From the NCBI RefSeq assembly GCF_029906345.1, contig NZ_JARYGY010000005.1:186001-250000 (forward strand): a stretch of DNA of 64,000 nt, written 5' to 3'. Position 1 is the first letter of the stretch; the number at the start of each line of letters is the position of its first letter. Below are positions 52,626 through 61,870 of this stretch, piece by piece. Source of the DNA: Aquimarina mycalae. GTDB lineage: Bacteria > Bacteroidota > Bacteroidia > Flavobacteriales > Flavobacteriaceae. The translations under genes and the position numbers were made by a program. Below the pieces are notes generated by a model. The model saw only the letters and a program-made list of their open reading frames with translations. It was not told the origin of the DNA and made no database searches.

Positions 52626-54779
52626 TTACCCTAACAATTCTTTATTGTCCATATTCTTGACAAAGGGTTGTTTTGTTAACCTGATTCCTTTTGCGGCTTT
52701 AATTGCATTTGCTATAGCTGCACCTGCAGGCGGTAATGTAGGTTCTCCTAATCCTGTAGGAGCTATATCACTTTTTATAAAATGAGTTTCTACAATTGGT
52801 GTTTCATTCATTCGTATTAGTCGATACGTATTAAAATTAGTATCCTGAGGTTTTCCATCTTTAAACGAAAAATCACCATACATCGCATGGCCTATACCGT
52901 CTATTACACCGCCTTCTATTTGATTTTTAGCTCCCAATGGGTTGACTACAATACCGCAATCCACTACACAGGTAACTTTTTTTACAACAGCTTGATCATT
53001 TTCTAATACAACGTCCGCTACTTCAGCGACATGAGTATTATGACAATAATATGCGCTAAACCCTTGATATACTCCTTCTGGTTTCTTACCCCATTCAGAT
53101 TTTTCTACTGCAGTTTTTATTACTTGTTCTAAACGTTCTGGAGAATACTGTATTCTATCATCATTATGTCCTTTTACATTTTGCAATAAATCTAATCGCA
53201 ACTGAATATTGTCTACCTCCATTAATTCTGCTAATTCATCAAAAAAGCTTTGTTCGGCAAATGCAAGGAAATTGGTATATGGTGCTCTCCAGGCGCCAAT
53301 GGTAATATTACTATTATAATTGGCTACATCTACCTGATAATTTTCTACAGCTCCAGCTGGAAAGAAATTCGGTATCAATCCATACATATTAGAATTAACA
53401 GCTGCCTCTTTAAGATGATATCCTGTTAACTTACCATCCTTGATCGAAGCACTGATTTTATATTTAATTGCAGGACGATAAATTCCTGCGGACATATCAT
53501 CTTCTCTAGAGTATACCACTTTTACAGGTTTCTTAGAAATATTAGATATTTCTGCTGCTTCTAAAGCAAAATCACCATATAACCTTCTTCCAAAACCACC
53601 ACCCATTCTTGTCATATCTACTGAAACCTCTTCGGGTTTTCTATTTAATAATGCAGCTACTCTTCTTGCAGTTCCTGCAGGTGTCTGAATTGGACCTACT
53701 AGTCTGATTTTTTCATCTGTAACATGCGCAAAGAAATTCATGGGTTCCATACAATTATGAGGAAGAAAAGGAGATTCATAAACTCTTTCCAAAACTTTAT
53801 CAGCAGCAGCAAAAGCTTTTTTTACATCTCCATCAGCTCGCATGGTATTAAATTCATTACCCTCTAAAAGATCCGTCAATATCTTATCATGATCTTCAGT
53901 GTTTTCTAATTTAGAATCATTTTTCCATTGCGCTTTCAGTGCTTTTTTACCTTTCATTGCAGACCAAGTATTTTTTGCTAACACTGCAATTTTATCTCCA
54001 AACTTAAAAGCATCTATTACTCCAGAAACTTCTTTAGTTTCTGTTGCATCAAAGTCATGTAATTTTTTTCCAAAAGCTGGAGGTCTTAATACAGATACAT
54101 ACACCATTCCTTCTTCCTTATAATCCATTCCGTATAAGGGTTTTCCTGTAATTATATTATCTACATCCACATTAGGAATATCTTTTCCTATAATATTGAA
54201 ATCTTTTGGATCTTTTAGTGTTATATTTTCAGGTATTTTTAGAGTTGCTGCCTCTTTCACAACTTCTCCATATCCCAATGTATCACCGTTACCATTAGAA
54301 ATCACACCATTATTGGTTGTACATTCAGAAGGATCAACTCCCCATTTAGTTGCTGCCGCATTAATCAACATTTGTCTTGCCGTGGCTCCTGTTTGTCGTA
54401 ATGGCTCCCAACCTTGTCTTAACGATTGACTTCCTCCAGCAACCTGTCTGGTAAAGTTTTCGGTATCTAACGCTCCCTGAACCACATGAACATTATTCCA
54501 TGTAACATCTAGTTCTTCTGCAATAAGCATCGGCATAGATGTTTTTACACCTTGTCCAATTTCAGGATTGGGCGAGAATATGGTCACCATACCATTATCT
54601 GCTATTTTAATAAAAGCGTTAAAGTCGTTAAAATTTAAATCAGCAATATCAACAGGAGGTACAACTTCTGGTTTACAAGCCTGAAACAGGTTAAAACCAA
54701 TCAAGATTCCTCCACCTGCTAATGCTGATGTTCTTATAAATGACCTTCTACTTAGAGAAGGAGTCGCTATACTTTTCAT
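52626..54779 (-). CDS. Tat-exported molybdenum hydroxylase large subunit (IorB-like)
   Basis: The 717-residue protein starts with a twin-arginine signal (SRRSFIRTSALAGGGILIG, about 10-28), so it is folded before export to the periplasm. The molybdenum-binding subunit shows GGGFGRRLYGDFALEA, GGVIDGIGHAMYGDFSF, and the catalytic Glu in GLGEPTLPPAGAAIA. This layout is of the isoquinoline-1-oxidoreductase beta / aldehyde-oxidase group, which hydroxylates aldehydes or N-heterocycles. It pairs with the 2Fe-2S subunit gene 19 bases upstream. No FAD-subunit gene is present. Confidence 0.92.
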   Translation of the reverse strand: MKSIATPSLSRRSFIRTSALAGGGILIGFNLFQACKPEVVPPVDIADLNFNDFNAFIKIADNGMVTIFSPNPEIGQGVKTSMPMLIAEELDVTWNNVHVVQGALDTENFTRQVAGGSQSLRQGWEPLRQTGATARQMLINAAATKWGVDPSECTTNNGVISNGNGDTLGYGEVVKEAATLKIPENITLKDPKDFNIIGKDIPNVDVDNIITGKPLYGMDYKEEGMVYVSVLRPPAFGKKLHDFDATETKEVSGVIDAFKFGDKIAVLAKNTWSAMKGKKALKAQWKNDSKLENTEDHDKILTDLLEGNEFNTMRADGDVKKAFAAADKVLERVYESPFLPHNCMEPMNFFAHVTDEKIRLVGPIQTPAGTARRVAALLNRKPEEVSVDMTRMGGGFGRRLYGDFALEAAEISNISKKPVKVVYSREDDMSAGIYRPAIKYKISASIKDGKLTGYHLKEAAVNSNMYGLIPNFFPAGAVENYQVDVANYNSNITIGAWRAPYTNFLAFAEQSFFDELAELMEVDNIQLRLDLLQNVKGHNDDRIQYSPERLEQVIKTAVEKSEWGKKPEGVYQGFSAYYCHNTHVAEVADVVLENDQAVVKKVTCVVDCGIVVNPLGAKNQIEGGVIDGIGHAMYGDFSFKDGKPQDTNFNTYRLIRMNETPIVETHFIKSDIAPTGLGEPTLPPAGAAIANAIKAAKGIRLTKQPFVKNMDNKELLG

Positions 54780-54798
54780 TATTGTGGATTTAAATTGG

Positions 54799-55260
54799 TT
54801 AACTTATGTTACTAGCAGCTTTTTCTACTGCCTTCTCTATTCTATTATAAGAAGCACATCTACAGATATTGCCGCTCATAGCATCTCTAATCTCTTCTCT
54901 GTTAGGATTAGGGTTTTGCTTCAGAAAAGCTGCTGCAGACATAATCTGGCCCGCTTGACAGTATCCACATTGAGGAACATCAATTTCTTTCCAGGCTTGT
55001 TGTACAGGATGTGAAGCATCTTTGGATAAACCTTCTATAGTTACGATGTCCATTTCTGTGGCAACAGAAACTTTTAGCAAACAACTTCTTGTCGCTACTC
55101 CGTCGGCATGAACCGTACAGGCTCCACATTGTCCAATTCCACAACCAAATTTGGTTCCAACAAGATCAAATTGATCTCGTAATACCCATAAGAGTGGTGT
55201 ATCTTCATCAGCCTCTACAGAAAGAGGTTGACCATTTACTTTTAAATTATAGACTGGCAT
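54799..55260 (-). CDS. 2Fe-2S subunit of the molybdenum hydroxylase (IorA-like)
   Basis: The 153-residue protein carries two [2Fe-2S] clusters: a plant-type site in GCGIGQCGACTVH (about 40-52) plus Cys near 60, and the helical site with CGYCQAGQIMSAA and GNICRCASY. It passes electrons from the molybdenum centre to an outside acceptor. Without a flavin subunit in the operon, the acceptor is probably a cytochrome or quinone. It has no signal, so export must occur with the Tat-carrying large subunit. Confidence 0.93.
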   Translation of the reverse strand: MPVYNLKVNGQPLSVEADEDTPLLWVLRDQFDLVGTKFGCGIGQCGACTVHADGVATRSCLLKVSVATEMDIVTIEGLSKDASHPVQQAWKEIDVPQCGYCQAGQIMSAAAFLKQNPNPNREEIRDAMSGNICRCASYNRIEKAVEKAASNIS

Positions 55261-55440
55261 GAGTTTTACTTTTAGGATTTGTATTTAATTAGTCTAAATA
55301 AGATATTTAATGTTGTTTTGTTACTGAAGTTACTAAAAATACAAGTGTATAAATTCAACTTTAACAGACCTTTATGGTATACTTATCATAGTATTTTTAA
55401 AATCACATTATAATTCCGAAATTTGTAGAAAAATAATTCT

Positions 55441-55998
55441 TTGGCAAAGCACAAAATAGTTATCACAGGAGGTCCTTCGACTGGAAAAACATCAATTATT
55501 AAAAGACTAGAGGAAGAAGGTTACTTTTGTTTTCCCGAATTTATTAGAAGTATTACCCAAGAAGTAAAAAACAGTGATGATACACTTCAGATTGTTTCGA
55601 ACCCTATAGCCACTGTTTCTGATCCTTATGATTTTAATACTCAACTAATGAAAGGTCGTATTAATCAATATAAAGATTCCAGGGCTGATGATAAAGAAAT
55701 TGCCTTTTATGATAGAGGCATCCCTGATGTTTTAGCATACATGGATTTATTTAACCAAACCTATGATACTCCATTTATAGAGGCTTGTCAGAATTATAAG
55801 TATGATCAGGTTTTCTTATTACCTCCTTGGAAAGAGATTTATACTTCTGATGAGGAACGTTATGAAAGTTTTGAAGAAGCTCAACAAATTCATAAGCATT
55901 TATTAGAAACATACTCAAAATTTGGATACAATTGTATTGAAGTTCCTTTTGGAAATGTAAAAGAACGTAGTACCTTTATATTACAACACGTAATATAG
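55441..55998 (+). CDS. P-loop AAA-type kinase/ATPase, TTG start
   Basis: The 185-residue protein has Walker A GGPSTGKTS at 9-17, a C-terminal nucleotide-kinase-like core (YDRGIPDVLAYMDLF near 95-110), and a final helix. The fold resembles small nucleoside or NadR-like kinases (AAA_28 group). The frame lacks an ATG before the P-loop, so TTG at 55441 is the only sensible start. It is followed by recQ after 5 bases. Its substrate is unknown. Confidence 0.82.
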   Translation: MAKHKIVITGGPSTGKTSIIKRLEEEGYFCFPEFIRSITQEVKNSDDTLQIVSNPIATVSDPYDFNTQLMKGRINQYKDSRADDKEIAFYDRGIPDVLAYMDLFNQTYDTPFIEACQNYKYDQVFLLPPWKEIYTSDEERYESFEEAQQIHKHLLETYSKFGYNCIEVPFGNVKERSTFILQHVI

Positions 55999-56003
55999 TA
56001 TTA

Positions 56004-57896
56004 ATGAATACCCCAATCCAACTCTTACAGCAAAATTGGAATTATGATACTTTCAGACCGTTACAGGAAGAAATTATCAATGCTGTTGTTGAAAACAATG
56101 ATACTTTTGCACTACTTCCTACAGGTGGAGGAAAATCTATTTGCTTTCAGATACCTGCATTACTTAAGGAAGGTATTTGCATAGTAACATCACCTCTTAT
56201 TGCATTAATGCAAGATCAGGTACAGCACTTGCAACAAAAAGGTATAAAAGCGATAGCGTTGACCAGTGGTATTAAATACTCAGAATTAGATACTTTATTA
56301 GATAATTGCATTTACGGTAATTATAAATTCTTATATCTTTCTCCAGAACGTCTTCAACAGGATTTAGTAAAGGAACGGTTAAAAAGAATGAATATTAACC
56401 TAATTGCAATAGATGAAGCACATTGTATTTCGCAATGGGGTAATGACTTTAGACCTTCTTACAAAAAAATAAAAGTTTTAAGAGAAATCAAACCAGCTGT
56501 TCCCATGATCGCTTTAACAGCATCTGCTACTCCAGAAGTTGTAGATGATATTATTAAAGAACTGGATTTGTTTCAACCCAAAATATTCAGGCAATCTTTT
56601 TATCGAAGTAATTTGGGATACATGGTATATCACACACTTGATAAAAATGATAAACTCATTCGAATCCTGAATAAATATAAAGGAAGCTCGATTGTATACG
56701 TGCGAAACCGAAAGTCTGCAATCGAAATTAGTGATTTCTTACGTGATTCTGGATTTGCTGCCACCTACTATCATGGAGGTGTTGATACTAAAGAAAAAAC
56801 GAAACGTTTTCAACAATGGATTAGTGAAGAGATCCAAATAATGGTCGCTACAAATGCTTTTGGGATGGGTATCGATAAAGCAAACGTAAAAACGATAATA
56901 CATTACAACATTCCAGAAAGTATAGAAAGTTATTTTCAGGAAGCTGGAAGAGCAGGGCGCAATGGCGAGACTTCTTATGCTTTTCTGTTAAAAAACGAAA
57001 ATGATATTTTAAGAGTACAAAATCAGTTTATTAAGGTATTACCAAACATTGATTTTGTGAAATCGGTATATCGCAAATTATGCAACTACTTTAGAATATC
57101 CTACGGAGAAGGAGAGCAAACTGTGCATGGTTTCAATTTTAATATCTTTTGCAAAACATATAAATTTCCTACATTAATGACATACAATGCACTACAATAT
57201 TTAGATCGTTGTAGTGTTATTAATTTTACACAACGGTTTACAAAAAAAAGTAGCTTACATGTAACTACTACAGGAAACCAATTACTAAACTATATAGAGA
57301 ATAATCCTCATCTGGAATTAATAACAAAAGCCATATTGCGAACTTATGGAGGTATTTTTGATGAAGAGGTAACTATTAACCTATCGCTTATTGCATCAAA
57401 AGTAAATACTATAGAAAATACTGTTATTGAAGTATTAGAAAAATTGCAGGAAGCAGATCTAGTTTTATTTAACCATAAATTGACAGACGCAGATATTGTT
57501 TTTTTAGTACCAAGAGAAGATGATCATACTATCAATAGAGTAAAACCATTTATAAAAGAGCTTAACGATTCTAAAACTAACAAAGTAAAAAACATGATTG
57601 GTTTTGTACAAAATGAAACCTTATGTAGAAATAAGCAACTACTCTCCTACTTTGGAGAAAAGAATGCTAAGAATTGTGGTGTTTGTAGTGTTTGTGTTTC
57701 AAAAAAGAATACAAAGGTTGACCCCCAAGAAATTAGAAATGATATCATATCATTATTGCAAAACAAACAATTGTCTTCCAGAGCTATTTTAACCCAATTA
57801 AAATATCCAGAAGAACCTGCACTTGCCGTACTAAGAGAGTTAAATGAACGTAACATAATAAAAATTGATCAACATAATAACTATCAACTACTATAA
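56004..57896 (+). CDS. recQ: RecQ-family DNA helicase with late zinc cluster
   Basis: This 3'-5' DNA helicase acts in recombination and fork repair. The 630 residues show Walker A TGGGKS at 40-45, the DEAH box at 137-140, QWGNDFRPSYKKIK, the aromatic/arginine switch region, and ATNAFGMGIDKANV and QEAGRAGRNGE. The Cys-rich zinc motif (C-x16-C-x2-C-x2-C) lies near 540-567, about 200 residues later than in E. coli RecQ, so an extra winged-helix-like region separates it from the helicase. An HRDC domain is not apparent. It is 7 bases before fmt. Confidence 0.9.
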   Translation: MNTPIQLLQQNWNYDTFRPLQEEIINAVVENNDTFALLPTGGGKSICFQIPALLKEGICIVTSPLIALMQDQVQHLQQKGIKAIALTSGIKYSELDTLLDNCIYGNYKFLYLSPERLQQDLVKERLKRMNINLIAIDEAHCISQWGNDFRPSYKKIKVLREIKPAVPMIALTASATPEVVDDIIKELDLFQPKIFRQSFYRSNLGYMVYHTLDKNDKLIRILNKYKGSSIVYVRNRKSAIEISDFLRDSGFAATYYHGGVDTKEKTKRFQQWISEEIQIMVATNAFGMGIDKANVKTIIHYNIPESIESYFQEAGRAGRNGETSYAFLLKNENDILRVQNQFIKVLPNIDFVKSVYRKLCNYFRISYGEGEQTVHGFNFNIFCKTYKFPTLMTYNALQYLDRCSVINFTQRFTKKSSLHVTTTGNQLLNYIENNPHLELITKAILRTYGGIFDEEVTINLSLIASKVNTIENTVIEVLEKLQEADLVLFNHKLTDADIVFLVPREDDHTINRVKPFIKELNDSKTNKVKNMIGFVQNETLCRNKQLLSYFGEKNAKNCGVCSVCVSKKNTKVDPQEIRNDIISLLQNKQLSSRAILTQLKYPEEPALAVLRELNERNIIKIDQHNNYQLL

Positions 57897-57903
57897 ATAA
57901 ATA

Positions 57904-58851
57904 ATGAGAGACTTACGAATTCTATTTATGGGAACTCCAGATTTTGCTGTAGCAACCCTAAAAACTATTATAGAAAGCAACTACAATGTGGTAGGTGTTA
58001 TTACCGCTCCAGACAGACCAGCAGGAAGAGGAAGAAAACTAAGAGCGTCAGCAGTTAAAGAATATGCAATGTCTCAAAACCTTACGATACTTCAACCTAC
58101 CAATTTAAAGGATGAAAAATTCATTGAAGAGTTGAAAGCATTAGAAGCTAATCTTAATATTGTTGTTGCCTTCAGAATGTTGCCAAAAGTAGTTTGGGAT
58201 ATGCCAGAATACGGAACATTTAATTTACATGCATCCTTATTACCAGACTATAGAGGTGCTGCTCCGATAAATTGGGCAATTATCAATGGAGAACAAAAAA
58301 CTGGAATCACTACTTTTTTTATTGATGAAAAAATTGATACAGGTCATATTATCCTCCAAAAAGAAATTTCTATTGAAGATAAGTATACAGCAGGTATTCT
58401 GCATGATAAATTAATGATAGAAGGAGCTACTCTTGTAATTGATACCATTAAAGCAATAGAAAATGAAACGGTAACAACCACAGAACAACCAAAAGAAGGG
58501 GAATTAAAAACAGCTTATAAATTGAATCGAGAAAATACCAAAATTAATTGGCTTGATTCTATACATAATATCTATAATCTTATTAGAGGACTAACCCCAT
58601 ACCCAACTGCCTGGTGTTTACTTCATAATAAAGGAGAAGAAGTTGCTATCAAAATATATAATGCTACCATGGAAAAAGAAGAGCACAATTTTGATATAGG
58701 TAAAATTATTGTTGAAGGTTCTTTGGTAAAGGTTGCTGTAGAAAAAGGATATCTTATTCTTAATAAAATTCAACTTCCGGGGAAAAAAGCAATGGACACC
58801 GCTGCTTTATTAAATGGGTACACCTTTTATAAGGATGCAAAAATGGCCTGA
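57904..58851 (+). CDS. fmt: Methionyl-tRNA formyltransferase
   Basis: The enzyme formylates initiator methionyl-tRNA using 10-formyl-THF. The 315 residues show LFMGTPDFAVATLK, ITAPDRPAGRGRKL, the catalytic Asn/His in FNLHASLLPDYRGAAPI, the Asp in FFIDEKIDTGHI, and a C-terminal OB-like domain. It starts 7 bases after recQ, giving an operon of kinase-recQ-fmt, none of which obviously work together. Confidence 0.96.
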   Translation: MRDLRILFMGTPDFAVATLKTIIESNYNVVGVITAPDRPAGRGRKLRASAVKEYAMSQNLTILQPTNLKDEKFIEELKALEANLNIVVAFRMLPKVVWDMPEYGTFNLHASLLPDYRGAAPINWAIINGEQKTGITTFFIDEKIDTGHIILQKEISIEDKYTAGILHDKLMIEGATLVIDTIKAIENETVTTTEQPKEGELKTAYKLNRENTKINWLDSIHNIYNLIRGLTPYPTAWCLLHNKGEEVAIKIYNATMEKEEHNFDIGKIIVEGSLVKVAVEKGYLILNKIQLPGKKAMDTAALLNGYTFYKDAKMA

Positions 58852-58953
58852 GCCCTCGCTATCACTAGAGTAAGAAAATTCATAAAAAACATACTTGTTT
58901 ATTAACAATCCTCTTGAGTTATCAACAAAACCCCGTATTTACTGGGCTAATCC

Positions 58954-58983
58954 TTGCACGAATCATAAATCCGTATAAATTTG
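58954..58983 (+). promoter_or_regulatory. HU gene promoter, TTG-N19-TAAATTTG
   Basis: TTG (58954-58956) and TAAATTTG (58976-58983) are 19 bases apart, the standard spacing of the Bacteroidota primary promoter. The ATG of HU follows 55 bases later. Just upstream lie TTATTAACA (58899-58907) and TTATCAACA (58919-58927). Confidence 0.85.
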
Positions 58984-59037
58984 TAGAGCGTTTAACAAAA
59001 ATTTGGTTTAACCAACAATTAATTTAAAAACAGAATT

Positions 59038-59310
59038 ATGAACAAAACAGAATTAATCGATGCAATGGCAGCTGATGCTGGAATTACAAAAGCAGCAGCA
59101 AAGAAAGCTTTAGAATCTTTCTTAGGAAATGTAGAAGGTTCTCTTAAAAAAGGTGGCCGTGTTTCTTTAGTAGGATTTGGATCTTGGTCAGTTTCTAAAA
59201 GAGCTGCAAGAGAAGGTAGAAACCCTCAAACAGGTAAAACTATCAAAATTGCTGCTAAAAATGTTGTAAAGTTCAAAGCTGGTGCAGATTTATCTAGTTC
59301 AGTTAACTAA
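59038..59310 (+). CDS. hup: DNA-binding protein HU
   Basis: The 90-residue protein matches HU in length and sequence: MNKTELIDAMAADAGITKAAAK at the dimer helices, VSLVGFGSWSVSKRAAREGRNPQTGKTIKI for the DNA-grasping beta arm, and a C-terminal helix. HU is the main nucleoid protein. It has its own strong promoter and terminator. Genomes of this group usually have several HU/IHF copies, so the exact paralogue is not assigned. Confidence 0.95.
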   Translation: MNKTELIDAMAADAGITKAAAKKALESFLGNVEGSLKKGGRVSLVGFGSWSVSKRAAREGRNPQTGKTIKIAAKNVVKFKAGADLSSSVN

Positions 59311-59334
59311 TTTAATTAGTTTTTGATATTATAG

Positions 59335-59362
59335 AAAGCTCCCTAATTAGGGGGCTTTTTTT
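59335..59362 (+). terminator. Rho-independent terminator of HU
   Basis: AAAGCTCCCTAA (59335-59346) pairs with TTAGGGGGCTTT with one G-U wobble and runs into eight T. It lies 25 bases after the stop. Confidence 0.88.
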
Positions 59363-59443
59363 TATGAATAAACCACAAAAATCAAGCAACTCCTTTGATT
59401 ATTAGAAATAATTATTTAGTTTTAGAATAAACTAACACCATCC

Positions 59444-60004
59444 ATGATATCACTTCAACCCGCAAAAGGACATCTGCTTATTGCTGAACCATCAATTATT
59501 GGTGATGTGTCTTTTAACCGTTCAGTGGTATTGTTAGCTGATCATAGTGACCAAGGTTCTATTGGATTTATTATGAACAAACCGCTAGATTATGTACTGT
59601 CAGATTTAGTACCTGAAGTAGAGGCTGAATTTAAAATATATAATGGTGGTCCTGTAGAACAGGATAATTTATACTTCATTCATAAAATCCCTGACCTAAT
59701 ACCTAATAGTGTAGAGATTTCTTCTGGAATTTATTGGGGAGGAGATTTTTCTGTTGTATCTACATTGATAGCAGAAAGCAAAATAACTCCTAATGAAATT
59801 CGGTTTTTTTTAGGATATTCTGGTTGGGATGCTGAGCAATTAATTCAAGAACTAGAAGCCAACTCATGGGTTATTGTAAAAAACACTTATGAAAAAAATA
59901 TCATTGGTAAATCCTATAATACTTTTTGGAAAGAAAAAATGATAGAACTAGGTGGAGAATATTTACTGTGGTCTAATGCTCCAGAAAACCCTAGCTATAA
60001 CTAA
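59444..60004 (+). CDS. YqgE/AlgH family protein
   Basis: The 186-residue protein is YqgE/AlgH-like: PAKGHLLIAEPSIIGDVSFNRSVVLL near the start, SIGFIMNKPLDYVLSDLVPE, IYNGGPVEQDNLYFIH, FFLGYSGWDAEQLIQELEANSW. This fold has no established biochemical function in bacteria. Its stop overlaps the stop of the convergent aminotransferase gene by 4 bases. Confidence 0.92.
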   Translation: MISLQPAKGHLLIAEPSIIGDVSFNRSVVLLADHSDQGSIGFIMNKPLDYVLSDLVPEVEAEFKIYNGGPVEQDNLYFIHKIPDLIPNSVEISSGIYWGGDFSVVSTLIAESKITPNEIRFFLGYSGWDAEQLIQELEANSWVIVKNTYEKNIIGKSYNTFWKEKMIELGGEYLLWSNAPENPSYN

Positions 60005-60849
60005 TCACCAATTCTAATTCTTGCATTTAACATTCCTAATAGCCTTCTAGATATGTTAGATCCATACTCTTTTTTTCTAAATTTGGTAATGGGTTGTATT
60101 CCAGTAACTACATTTGTAATAAATAATTCGTCTGCTTTTTGTAATTCAAAAGGAGAAATAGATGCTTCTTCTATTTCATATTCAGGAAGTTTGTCAAGAA
60201 TTCTCAGTAATTGAGTTCTTAAAACTCCTTTTAAACAACCATCAGATATGGGTGGAGTTTTAATTTTATTCTCTTTAACTAAAAACAAATTACCATTTAA
60301 CGCCTCTATGACCATTTTATTAACGTTAAGTAACAAGCAATTATCAAAACCATTTTCCTTTGCAAAAATCCCACCTAAAATATTAACTAACTTATTGTTA
60401 GATTTCAAAGTAGAAAGTAAATCCGCGGCGATATAATGGTCCTTGAATAAGGTTACCGTATTTAACTCGTCTTTAATAGTATAAAAAGTATTTGTAAGTG
60501 GAGCCACAGAAATAGTATATTCAATCTTATTATCTGCAGGTGTATATAAACCTCCTGCTTTTCGATTGACAATAATCTTCACTCTAACCGAAGAATTTAT
60601 CAAATTACTTTTCTTAATGAGATTTATTATTTCTTGTTGTAAAAACTCTGGAGTAAAACTCATAGGGATTTCCATTCGTAAAATCCTCATGGAAGCCATT
60701 AACCTAAAATAGTGATCTTCCCAAAAAAGTATACTTCCAGAATTTACTCTTATAGTTTCGAATATCGCGTCACCATACGCATATCCTCTATTTGCAATAG
60801 ATAATGAAGCTTCATTATCACTTACTAGATTTCCGTTAATATTAACCAT
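60001..60849 (-). CDS. Class IV aminotransferase / aminodeoxychorismate-lyase-like enzyme
   Basis: The 282-residue PLP enzyme has the class IV fold: GYAYGDAIFETIRV (22-35), the Lys in LLSTLKSNNKL for PLP, then DNCLLLN and a C-terminal VTGIQPITKFRKK with the arginine/threonine phosphate clamp. Relatives include branched-chain aminotransferases, D-amino-acid aminotransferase and 4-amino-4-deoxychorismate lyase (PabC). The short length and the GIQPITKF ending favour PabC-like, but this cannot be fixed without alignment. Confidence 0.82.
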   Translation of the reverse strand: MVNINGNLVSDNEASLSIANRGYAYGDAIFETIRVNSGSILFWEDHYFRLMASMRILRMEIPMSFTPEFLQQEIINLIKKSNLINSSVRVKIIVNRKAGGLYTPADNKIEYTISVAPLTNTFYTIKDELNTVTLFKDHYIAADLLSTLKSNNKLVNILGGIFAKENGFDNCLLLNVNKMVIEALNGNLFLVKENKIKTPPISDGCLKGVLRTQLLRILDKLPEYEIEEASISPFELQKADELFITNVVTGIQPITKFRKKEYGSNISRRLLGMLNARIRIGD

Positions 60850-60914
60850 AAAAAAAGCCCCTTATTACCAATTATTATTGGGCGGGGCAAATATACGTTA
60901 TAAAAATAAAGGAA

Positions 60915-61307
60915 TTATGAAGAACCTAAAACATGTTTTAAATTGCTTATCATATTATCCCACAACATTTTATTTTCTTCAATTTCGTCATCATCAGAGA
61001 AGTCTGTAACCATTAGAGAAACATCTTTGGTAATTTCGTCGACTTGTATACGCATTTCGAAAAAATAATCATTTCCATCTTCGTCATCAGCCATCCATCT
61101 GAACTTGATTCTTTCTCCACTTTTCTTACTTAGAAGTTTTGCTTCCTCCTCACTATCATCCCATATAAATGTAAACATTTCTCCTCTAGAATTTACATTA
61201 TCAGAAAACCACTCAGAAAGCCCTGAAGGTGTAGAAATATATTGGTATAATAACTGTGGAGAGGATTGTATTACAAATTCAAGTTCGTATTTTATTTTTT
61301 CAGACAT
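60915..61307 (-). CDS. START-like (AHSA1/SRPBCC) domain protein
   Basis: The 130-residue protein has the AHSA1-like helix-grip pattern: YELEFVIQSSPQLLYQYISTPSGLSEWFSDNV, FTFIWDDSEEEAKLL, RIKFRWMADD, YFFEMRIQVDEIT, and an acidic DFSDDDEIEENKML segment. It is a family found in Bacteroidota, with no known ligand. It is separated by 65 bases from the aminotransferase downstream and is co-directional with it. Confidence 0.82.
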   Translation of the reverse strand: MSEKIKYELEFVIQSSPQLLYQYISTPSGLSEWFSDNVNSRGEMFTFIWDDSEEEAKLLSKKSGERIKFRWMADDEDGNDYFFEMRIQVDEITKDVSLMVTDFSDDDEIEENKMLWDNMISNLKHVLGSS

Positions 61308-61389
61308 ATTGCAAATTGTTAGTAAGCCAATATATAGATTAATTATTTACTTTAAAAGTATTTGAAAAAAATTAATTACACTTTATTGT

Positions 61390-61419
61390 TTGCTACAATA
61401 CTTTTTGTTTTTATATTTG
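61390..61419 (+). promoter_or_regulatory. tRNA-Met promoter, TTG-N19-TATATTTG
   Basis: TTG (61390-61392) and TATATTTG (61412-61419) are 19 bases apart, a perfect Bacteroidota promoter. The tRNA begins 31 bases after the -7 element. Confidence 0.85.
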
Positions 61420-61450
61420 CACCCGAATTAAAATGATGTAGCATCTATTT

Positions 61451-61524
61451 GGCGAGGTAGCTCAGCTGGTTAGAGCGTTGGATTCATAACCCAGAGGTCG
61501 GGGGATCGTGCCCCCCTCTCGCTA
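61451..61524 (+). tRNA. tRNA-Met, anticodon CAT
   Basis: The cloverleaf is complete: acceptor GGCGAGG pairs with TCTCGCT (two G-U), D-arm GCTC/GAGC with loop AGCTGGTTA, anticodon arm TTGGA-TTCATAA-CCCAG with CAT in the loop, variable AGGTC, T-stem GGGGG/CCCCC. The T-loop is ATCGTGC, not the usual TTCRANN, so the conserved T54 and A58 are A and T. CCA is not encoded (CA follows A73). Whether it is initiator or elongator is not clear; the acceptor starts G-U rather than the mismatched pair of initiators, so elongator is favoured. Confidence 0.92.
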
Positions 61525-61536
61525 CAGTAATTCGTT

Positions 61537-61565
61537 AAAAGCCCTTATTTTAAGGGCTTTTTTTT
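61537..61565 (+). terminator. Terminator of the tRNA gene
   Basis: AAAAGCCCTTA (61537-61547) pairs with TAAGGGCTTTT and runs into a T tract, 12 bases after the tRNA. Confidence 0.88.
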
Positions 61566-61870
61566 ATTTTACACATACTCCCAAAAATAAATTTAAGGGC
61601 TATATCAAGAGCTCTTGCACATTCTTATAAACTACTTCTTTATCCAAACAATTCCTTTAGCATAAATCAATCATCAAGTAGTTTTTCTTTAAATCAATAT
61701 TCATTAATTCTTTTTAAAGAATAAACTAAGAATGAAGTATTATAGAGTAATACTCTTTCTCATCTATAATTCAGAGAGATCTAATAAAATTAACTTTAAA
61801 CCATAGCAAGTTTTATCGAAAAATCTACAACGTAATACCACTATAAATCTCGAACTTAATTTCAAATAAA
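61566..61870. other. Intergenic region without a gene
   Basis: No open frame with a credible start or composition is seen. Two small dyads are present: ATTCTTTTTAAAGAAT (61707-61722) and AGTATTA/TAATACT around TAGAG (61736-61754). Neither is tied to a gene. Confidence 0.4.

Noticed and set aside
61707..61754. Two small dyads in the gap after tRNA-Met
   Set aside because: Short AT-rich dyads not next to a gene end or start; no function can be supported.
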